The notes beneath the pieces are model-generated. The model saw only the letters and a program-made list of their open reading frames with translations. It was not told the DNA's origin and made no database searches. From an uncultured Spirochaetaceae bacterium (GTDB lineage Bacteria > Spirochaetota > Spirochaetia > Sphaerochaetales > Sphaerochaetaceae): a DNA stretch of 12,442 nucleotides. Positions 6,571 through 12,442 of this stretch are shown here, one piece after another. How positions within the stretch are numbered: the stretch's first letter is position 1; each line of letters opens with the position of its first letter. The position numbers and the translations under genes were made by a program. Where the stretch lies: positions 1-12,442 of the forward strand of contig CAMKPI010000036.1 of the NCBI GenBank assembly GCA_946414625.1. The letters run 5' to 3'.

Positions 6571-7860
6571 TTATTCATCAATTCCTTCAACTTTATAATT
6601 CTCAATTTCTTCTCTTATAGTTCTCAGTTCATCAATGTCTATATCCTCATCAAAAGCCTGTTTAACGCTTAATTCCACGTTTTTCATCATAAGATGTTTT
6701 AGTTCTTCCAAATCAATTGTTTCCGGATTAAAGTTGATTTTACCATCCGCCAAATCTGATTTATTGTAAATATTAAAAATCCCTTTCAGCGAACCAAACC
6801 GGTCATTGTTATCCTCAAAATCTATCAAGACTGTTGGAATACCCATTGCTATACATGGAGAGGCGCAGTGCAAAGCCGAAGTTATAACTAAACTAGCGTT
6901 GTTTCTATAGTTATCCAACACCTGCTCTGTCATAGTTACATATTTCTCAGCAGAATTGACATAAAATTCAAAATTCCGACTTGTATCAACACTTCTCTGA
7001 TTGATAAATTCGGCATTATTTACCAAGTCAGATGGAATAAATTTTAAATATTCATCTGGAATATTGACAATAAACACTTTATTTTGCGTGGTTAACTTTG
7101 GTCTTTTGGGGAATGTAAGCGTCAAACACCTGCTCAAGTAACTTTTGAGCCCAATACTTTTAAAAAACTCTAAAGTAGAGGTATCTCGGCAACCAAAAGT
7201 TACATTTTCAAAATAACCGGGATTATGTTTAATAAAATTTATAAATGTATTTCTTTTTTCTGTTGTAATATGCGTTCCTAAGAATATAGGCAAAATGTTT
7301 TCATTTGGTAAATATGCGTCCCCGTGCGAAAACCATCCCTGCATTATTGAATAAGCTTTTTTCCCATGATAATGCAATAAATTATCTCTATCCCAAAACA
7401 CGAAATCAGTGTCCGGAGAAATGGTTTTAATAACATTTTTTGTTGCAAGGGTCTGTACGTAATCTCCAAGATTCACTCCAAAGTGATTCTCCCCCTGAAA
7501 TCCCAGAAATGCTACTCCGGTATAATAATCATACTTAAACAATACTGCGGTTTTACGATAATCCTGTTTTTCCGTGGTATTAAGAGCATTTTTGACACCA
7601 GAAAAAGCTTTTACATTTATGTTTGAATTTATTAAGTCAATCTTGTCACTCAAATATATCGTTTTTGCGTTAACTTCTTCGACATTATTCTGTAAAAAAT
7701 CCAAATTATTCCGCAACGATTCTACATTATTTTGCAAGGAATCTATTTTATTTTGCAAAATCTCAATAGTGTTTTGCAATCTTTTATATTTGCTTTTAAA
7801 TTTAGATTTAATCCTGAAAATGATACTCTTTACTTTCTTTATCATGTTTTCTATTTGCAT
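6571..7860 (-). CDS. Polysaccharide pyruvyl transferase-family protein with N-terminal coiled coil
   Basis: This 429-aa protein's central and C-terminal parts resemble the polysaccharide pyruvyl transferase family (PF04230; CsaB/WcaK-type). Members typically add a pyruvate ketal to sugars of surface polysaccharides, although many homologues are uncharacterised. Supporting segments are GDYVQTLA (132-139), LGTHIT (194-199), GCRDTSTLEFF (223-233) and the signature TSALHCASPCIAMGIPTVLI (327-346). The N-terminus is basic (to about residue 27), then runs five near-perfect heptads, LQNxIxx/LRNxLxx (28-62), predicting a coiled coil for oligomerisation or anchoring. No signal peptide or membrane helix is evident. 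The ATG at 7860 lacks a clear Shine-Dalgarno; an in-frame ATG at 7845 is possible. The gene is strikingly AT-rich compared with both neighbours, which suggests recent transfer. No other surface-polysaccharide gene is adjacent. The family call is good; substrate and acceptor are unknown. Confidence 0.8.
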   Translation of the reverse strand: MQIENMIKKVKSIIFRIKSKFKSKYKRLQNTIEILQNKIDSLQNNVESLRNNLDFLQNNVEEVNAKTIYLSDKIDLINSNINVKAFSGVKNALNTTEKQDYRKTAVLFKYDYYTGVAFLGFQGENHFGVNLGDYVQTLATKNVIKTISPDTDFVFWDRDNLLHYHGKKAYSIMQGWFSHGDAYLPNENILPIFLGTHITTEKRNTFINFIKHNPGYFENVTFGCRDTSTLEFFKSIGLKSYLSRCLTLTFPKRPKLTTQNKVFIVNIPDEYLKFIPSDLVNNAEFINQRSVDTSRNFEFYVNSAEKYVTMTEQVLDNYRNNASLVITSALHCASPCIAMGIPTVLIDFEDNNDRFGSLKGIFNIYNKSDLADGKINFNPETIDLEELKHLMMKNVELSVKQAFDEDIDIDELRTIREEIENYKVEGIDE

Positions 7861-7932
7861 ATAAGCGTTACATATAATCCTTTTTTATAATTGGTTAAAA
7901 TTAGCATTGCTCATTATAGATCTGCTCTGTTA

Positions 7933-7961
7933 AGCATAACACATATCTACATGTTTAACAA
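7933..7961 (-). promoter_or_regulatory. Possible promoter for the pyruvyl transferase-family gene
   Basis: Minus-strand TTGTTA (plus 7956-7961) and TATGCT (7933-7938) are spaced by 17 bp, 73 bp above the ATG at 7860. Each hexamer matches consensus at four of six positions. The flanking DNA is AT-rich, so chance matches are likely. Confidence 0.35.
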
Positions 7962-7981
7962 GCGTTGCGATCCTGAGAGTC

Positions 7982-8075
7982 TCCTTCCTGCACGCGCGCA
8001 AAAAATCAGCCGCTGAGAATGTGTTCATCGCAGTGTCCTGCAAGATCCTTCCAGCACGCTCGTAAAAAAATCAGC
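7982..8075. repeat. Imperfect direct repeat carrying the two terminators
   Basis: A ~29-nt unit (TCCTTCC, GCACGC, A-run, TCAGC) occurs at 7982-8010 and again at 8046-8075 with three substitutions and one A insertion. Weaker similarity extends about 15 nt to the left. Each copy ends in an A-run plus a short hairpin that acts as a terminator on the minus strand. With the terminators, the promoter above and a 6-bp hairpin (8122-8138, GTAAGC/GCTTAC) shortly after the ATPase stop, this accounts for what I see in the 302-bp gap 7861-8162. Confidence 0.6.
8000..8016 (-). terminator. Second, weaker terminator-like element
   Basis: Minus-strand TCAG-CGG-CTGA (4-bp stem) is followed by six T (plus-strand A at 8000-8005). 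It is the same architecture as the stronger terminator 64 bp upstream, but with a marginal stem. Confidence 0.4.
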
Positions 8076-8086
8076 GCCCGGCACTG
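8064..8086 (-). terminator. Rho-independent terminator after the ABC transporter ATPase
   Basis: Minus-strand CAGTGC-CGG-GCGCTG forms a 6-bp stem (one G-U), followed by A and seven T (plus-strand A at 8064-8070). It lies about 80 nt below the ATPase stop and should end the transporter transcript. Confidence 0.7.
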
Positions 8087-8162
8087 GGAACAAAGCCTCC
8101 GGGAACACCCGTCAGTCGCCCGTAAGCCGAACGCTTACAATAAAAAACCAAAAAAAGAAAAA

Positions 8163-9239
<1,077 letters not shown>

Positions 9240-9289
9240 TTTTCCTCCAATGCATGTTTTTAGTTCATTGAACTCGCCTCAGCACAAAA

Positions 9290-9830
9290 CATGGCGCAGA
9301 AGCGGCTCTCGCCCACGAAAAAGCCCCGCGCATAACAAACGCGCCAGGTGCAGAGTGCGGCAGACTCTAATACACAAGCCGGGTGTGGTGCGAGCGGCTC
9401 TCGCAAACCAGCTCGCGAGAGGCTGAAACGCAAGCCTGGTGTGGCGCAAGCGTCTACGGCGTGTTTCAAACGGCTCTGATCAACCAGCCCAAGAGTGCCG
9501 CGAGCGTCTCCAATCTTCCAGGCACGCAGTGCGGCAGACTATAATTCACCAGCCGCAGGAAGCCGCGAGGGGCTGAAACGCAAGTCCCGGTGTGGCGCAA
9601 ACGGCTCTCGCCAATCAACCGCGAGGGGCTGAAACGCAAGTCCCTGGTGTCTCGCGAGCGGCTCTCGCCAATCAGTCCGGGGGTGGAACAAGCGTCTAAT
9701 ACGTCAGCCGCATGGTGCCGCGAACGCACCTTGTCAACCAGCCCGGGGATGGAACAAGCGTCTAAACGCCGGTCACAGGAAGCCGCAAACGGCTCTCGCC
9801 AATCAACCGCGAGAGGCTGAAACGCGAGCG
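9290..9830. repeat. Mosaic intergenic repeat array between permease and ATPase genes
   Basis: About 540 bp are built from shuffled, degenerate modules, mostly 20-35 nt long. CGGCTCT occurs at 9303, 9395, 9471, 9602, 9659 and 9790. GGCTGAAACGC occurs at 9421, 9571, 9627 and 9815. A 16-mer TGGAACAAGCGTCTAA occurs at 9684 and 9750. The stretch 9601-9637 recurs at 9789-9825 with one mismatch, and 26 nt at 9563-9588 recur exactly at 9619-9644. One module contains a hairpin CTCTCGC-N9-GCGAGAG (9793-9799 with 9809-9815), so the array is REP-like in part. Repeats vary in length and order, unlike a CRISPR. It would be transcribed within the transporter mRNA. I do not recognise the family. Confidence 0.85.
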
Positions 9831-9840
9831 CTTTTATCAT
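9466..9840 (-). CDS. Possible 124-aa ORF inside the repeat array (probably not a gene)
   Basis: The ATG at 9840 overlaps the permease stop in an ATGA arrangement, which could allow translational coupling. The product consists of repeated short blocks (LDACSIPGL, LDACSTPGLIGESRSR, SRLIGESRLR) that merely translate the underlying DNA modules. It ends at 9466 where a second 69-aa frame (9469-9260, TTG start, containing VDACATPGL) overlaps it. There is no convincing ribosome site and no recognisable domain. I regard it as most likely a by-product of the repeats, listed because the frame stays open and the overlap is gene-like. Confidence 0.2.
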   Translation of the reverse strand: MIKALAFQPLAVDWREPFAASCDRRLDACSIPGLVDKVRSRHHAADVLDACSTPGLIGESRSRDTRDLRFSPSRLIGESRLRHTGTCVSAPRGFLRLVNYSLPHCVPGRLETLAALLGWLIRAV

Positions 9841-11543
9841 CCAGCCGCTTTTCTGCTTGTTCCAAAACGTTTCATTCCGATATTCATCAAGAGCACCGCG
9901 GTGTAGGTGATAAGTATCAGGATCGAAGCGAACGCGCAGGCAAGGCTGTAAGCACCCTTCTCGGCGAACTCGTTGATCTGCACCGTGATGAGAAGATACT
10001 GCGGTGTCACCAAGAGGATTATCGCGCTTATAGCCGTTATGCTCCTGACAAACGCCGTGACAAGCCCGGAAAGAAACGAGTCCTTGATGAGCGGCAGCGT
10101 TACGGAAGTGAAAACCTTGAAGCTGTCCGCCCCCATGTCGTACGCTGACTCCTCTATCGACTTGTCGATCTGGCGCAATGCGGAGATGCCGCTGCGGGTT
10201 CCGGTGGGAAGGCTGCGGACAACGAACACAATCACCAGCACAAGACCCGTGCCGTAGATCCCCTGTAAAATTCCGCTCCCGAATAGTCCGTTGGAGAAGC
10301 CCCTGATGTAGCCCACGCCGAGAACAGTCCCGGGAACAGCCATCGCAAGCATCGAGACCGCCTCTATGAAGCCCTTGGACTTGAACGAGCGCTTGACAAC
10401 AAGATAACTGATTATCATAGATAGAAGCGCAGTAATCGGAGCCGAGATGAACGACAGGATGAAACTGTCACGGAACACCTTGAAGCCCTTGTATTTGCTG
10501 AACACCTGGCCGAACCACTTGCCGGTGAGCGGGAAGAACTTATAGCCCCAGGTTGGGAAAAGTGCTCCCACAGGAACGCAGATGTACATGATGATGACAA
10601 ACAGAGCCACCGCGGAACAGAACACGACAAGGGGCGTCTTCACACTACGATCCTCTATCAGCATTCGAACGCGGGACGCCTTGCCGGTGAGAGTCGCGGT
10701 AGACTTCCGTTCCAGGTAGAACTTCTGAACTATGAACATCAAAAGCGTTATCGAGAGGAGCACCACAGCCATCGCGGAAGCGCCGGCCTTATCGTAGTTG
10801 CCTGTGATCTGCAGGTATATGGTTGTGGCGAGAGTGTCGTAGGAGCCGCCGATTATCATCGGGTTGGCGAAGTCCGCAATCGACTCGATGAACGTGACAA
10901 GGAACGCGTTGCCGATTCCAGGAAGAAGCAGCGGGAGAGTGACCGACGAGAACACCTTGAAGCGCGACGCGCCCATGTCACGGGCCGCCTCCTCCAGCGA
11001 CGGGTCTATGTTCCTCAACAGTCCCTTGAACATCATGTAACAAACGGGGAAGAAGGTGAGGGATTGAACAATCACGATTCCCCAGAAGCCGTACACGCTG
11101 TTGTCATAGATTCCGAGGACGTACCTGGTGATTATTCCCGCCTTTCCGAAGAGCATTATCATCGAAAGAGAGAGAACAAACGGCGGAGAGACCACCGGAA
11201 GCATCGAGACCACCTTGAAAAGCCCGCCGGTGAACCTGCCGAGCCTGACATACTCCTCGACATATGCAAAAAGAAGCCCCGCTGCTGTGGCGAAAAGACC
11301 CACAGTGAAGCCGATTTTCAGGGTATTGCCGATTGCCTTGGTAAATGTCGGGATCCGGAAAATCCTGCCGAAAATCGACAAGGTGATTCCGTGTCCTCCC
11401 GCAACGCTGTCCACAAGAAGCACAGCCAGCGGATACAGGATGAAAAGCGTCAGAAATGTGATGAGGAGCACAATCGTGGTTATCATGATGGGGTCGCCGA
11501 AAAGCTTCTTCCTCTCCAGGGCGGCTCCCTGCTTGGTTGCCAT
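9837..11543 (-). CDS. ABC transporter permease, fused two-module (FbpB/AfuB-like)
   Basis: This 568-aa inner-membrane permease would form the whole translocation channel from one chain, like FbpB/AfuB of ferric-iron-type importers. I start at the ATG at 11543, with GGAGGT upstream; a GTG at 11579 would place the start inside the terminator stem and is rejected. About a dozen hydrophobic segments are arranged as two homologous halves joined by a hydrophilic linker (about 275-300). Each half has an EAA loop that contacts the ATPase: EEAARDMGASRFKVFSSVTLP (from 184) and EESAYDMGADSFKVFTSVTLP (from 464). These are nearly the same sequence, which supports an internal duplication. The gene sits just below the terminator that follows the binding-protein gene, so it should be expressed less. 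It ends at the edge of the repeat array. The substrate is not determinable here. Confidence 0.93.
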   Translation of the reverse strand: MATKQGAALERKKLFGDPIMITTIVLLITFLTLFILYPLAVLLVDSVAGGHGITLSIFGRIFRIPTFTKAIGNTLKIGFTVGLFATAAGLLFAYVEEYVRLGRFTGGLFKVVSMLPVVSPPFVLSLSMIMLFGKAGIITRYVLGIYDNSVYGFWGIVIVQSLTFFPVCYMMFKGLLRNIDPSLEEAARDMGASRFKVFSSVTLPLLLPGIGNAFLVTFIESIADFANPMIIGGSYDTLATTIYLQITGNYDKAGASAMAVVLLSITLLMFIVQKFYLERKSTATLTGKASRVRMLIEDRSVKTPLVVFCSAVALFVIIMYICVPVGALFPTWGYKFFPLTGKWFGQVFSKYKGFKVFRDSFILSFISAPITALLSMIISYLVVKRSFKSKGFIEAVSMLAMAVPGTVLGVGYIRGFSNGLFGSGILQGIYGTGLVLVIVFVVRSLPTGTRSGISALRQIDKSIEESAYDMGADSFKVFTSVTLPLIKDSFLSGLVTAFVRSITAISAIILLVTPQYLLITVQINEFAEKGAYSLACAFASILILITYTAVLLMNIGMKRFGTSRKAAG

Positions 11544-11547
11544 AGGC

Positions 11548-11553
11548 ACCTCC
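11548..11553 (-). promoter_or_regulatory. Shine-Dalgarno fixing the permease start
   Basis: Minus-strand GGAGGT lies four nt above the ATG at 11543, directly after the terminator U-run. It decides for the shorter 568-aa permease over an upstream GTG that lies within the terminator hairpin. Confidence 0.75.
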
Positions 11554-11555
11554 GT

Positions 11556-11582
11556 AAAAAAAGGCGGTGGCAGAGCCACCGC
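11556..11582 (-). terminator. Intra-operon Rho-independent terminator between binding protein and permease
   Basis: Minus-strand GCGGTGGC-TCT-GCCACCGC is a perfect 8-bp GC-rich stem with a 3-nt loop, then C and seven T (plus-strand A at 11556-11562). The U-run ends three bases before the permease Shine-Dalgarno. Partial termination here would give far more binding-protein mRNA than permease mRNA, a common pattern in importers. Confidence 0.85.
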
Positions 11583-11617
11583 ACATCTTTGTGAAACAGT
11601 GTTCCGGAAAAGTTTTA

Positions 11618-11648
11618 CCTGCTTTCCGCCGTCCCGACGGAAGGCAGG
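11618..11648. other. Stem-loop in the 3' region of the binding-protein gene
   Basis: CCTGC (11618-11622) pairs with GCAGG (11644-11648) and TTCCG (11624-11628) with CGGAA (11638-11642), one mismatch between them on the minus strand, around a 9-nt loop. It lies between the binding-protein stop and the terminator, so it may protect the 3' end of that mRNA. Confidence 0.45.
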
Positions 11649-11690
11649 CTGCTCTCAGCTCAACCTGCCGGATCACGCAACCGAAAACGG

Positions 11691-12442
11691 TTACTTTACC
11701 TGGAACCTCGACTGGTTACCCGTATCGATACCTCCCTGAGCAAGAGCCGTCATCAGCTCGGCGATATAGGTCTTGGTGTTCTTTGTCGCATCGTCGAAGT
11801 CGTAGTCCATCACATTGTTCGGATCAAGACCGAACTCCGTGGCTTCCTTGGGCTGTGTGGCGTTGTCAAGCACGAGGAACTGATATGAGCCGTTCTCCTT
11901 GGCGAGATTCACGCAGTCCGGGGACAGGGCATACTCAATCCAGAGCTTCGCGGCGTTCGGATGCTTCGCTCCCTTGAAGATTGCAGTGGCGCCGACTTCG
12001 CAGCTGGTGCCGGATGCGGGAATCACAAGACCAATGTTGCCGTAGCCGTTGTCAACGATCTGATAGATACCGTCGTGCAGGAAGCCGATACCTATCACAC
12101 ACTCGCCGATTCCGACGTTCTTGGAAGGCCCGGAGCCGCTCTTGGTGTAAACCTCGATGTTCTTGTCAAGGTCAACAAGATACTGAATGCCCTTGTCGTG
12201 ACCGTACTTCTGCACCATCGTGTTGATGACAAGCTTTGCGGTTCCGGCGGTGTTGTAGTTGGAAAGCCATATAAGGTTCCTGTACTCGGGCTTCAGGAGA
12301 TCCGGCCAGTCCTGCGGAGCAGCCAGACCGCGACGAGCGAGCTCGTCCTTGTTGTACATGAAACCGAGAATACCGGTGTAAATACCGTACCAGCGGTTCT
12401 GCTTGTCCTTATATACGGGCTTTGTGATGTGGGAGGCGTTCT
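11691..12442 (-). CDS. ABC transporter substrate-binding protein (Fe(III)/spermidine class), 5' end outside window
   Basis: The frame is open to the right edge; 249 residues of the C-terminal part are visible and end ...SRFQVK. It reads as the periplasmic binding protein of the importer, in the FbpA/FutA/AfuA-like group (SBP_bac_6/type II fold). Supporting segments are RWYGIYTGILGFMYNKDELARRGL at the left of the visible part (hinge region), WPDLLKPEYRNLIWLSNYNTAGTA, and VGATAIFKGAKHPNAAKLWIEYALSP. All are characteristic of family members annotated as iron(III), 2-aminoethylphosphonate or hexose-phosphate binders. The signal peptide or lipobox is not visible. An internal ATG at 12359 lies within conserved sequence and is not the start. 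It is the first visible gene of the importer and is separated from the permease by a strong terminator. Ligand identity is uncertain: the classic Tyr-pair iron ligands cannot be judged from this fragment. Confidence 0.88.
   Translation of the reverse strand, partial: NASHITKPVYKDKQNRWYGIYTGILGFMYNKDELARRGLAAPQDWPDLLKPEYRNLIWLSNYNTAGTAKLVINTMVQKYGHDKGIQYLVDLDKNIEVYTKSGSGPSKNVGIGECVIGIGFLHDGIYQIVDNGYGNIGLVIPASGTSCEVGATAIFKGAKHPNAAKLWIEYALSPDCVNLAKENGSYQFLVLDNATQPKEATEFGLDPNNVMDYDFDDATKNTKTYIAELMTALAQGGIDTGNQSRFQVK

Noticed and set aside
8122..8138. GTAAGC/GCTTAC hairpin as the transporter terminator
   Set aside because: On the minus strand the T-runs come before the stem, not after it; the real terminator is at 8064-8086.
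9377..9386. 10-mer AGCCGGGTGT shared with the 962-1044 repeats in inverse orientation
   Set aside because: Many shared 10-mers are expected by chance in 12 kb, so it does not link the two regions.
9290..9830. CRISPR array
   Set aside because: Units vary in length and sequence, there are no constant repeats with unique spacers, and no cas genes are nearby.

Overview
The window (12,442 bp) reads as one bacterial chromosome segment. Every well-supported gene lies on the minus strand, so transcription runs from high to low coordinates. Most of it is moderately GC-rich, mid-50s percent by eye (not computed). DnaK and GrpE, together with a grpE-dnaK order and a dnaJ placed apart from them, look most like spirochaete (Treponema-type) proteins as I remember the family. 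That assignment is tentative because no search was run.

Layout in transcription order. (1) 12442-8163 is an ABC importer: an iron/spermidine-class periplasmic binding protein (5' end outside the window), a fused two-module permease, and the ATPase. A strong intrinsic terminator sits between the binding protein and the permease. A ~540 bp mosaic repeat array separates permease and ATPase, and tandem terminators follow the ATPase. (2) 7860-6571 is an AT-rich polysaccharide pyruvyl transferase-family gene with an N-terminal heptad coiled coil. Its composition differs sharply from its surroundings and suggests horizontal acquisition. (3) 6313-3361 is grpE then dnaK, with a 304 bp gap holding two copies of a 77-nt repeat that can fold. 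An intrinsic terminator follows dnaK. (4) 2949-1 is dnaJ, rlmB (23S rRNA 2'-O-methyltransferase) and a lysophospholipid acyltransferase-family gene that runs off the left edge.

GrpE, DnaK and DnaJ form the Hsp70 folding machine: DnaJ delivers substrate and stimulates the ATPase, and GrpE exchanges nucleotide. The ABC genes form one importer whose substrate cannot be fixed from sequence alone. The coding content is mostly conventional. The least explained DNA is between genes: the mosaic array at about 9290-9830, the duplicated foldable element at 5442-5630, and the duplicated terminators at 7982-8086. I found no tRNA, rRNA, CRISPR array or transposase.
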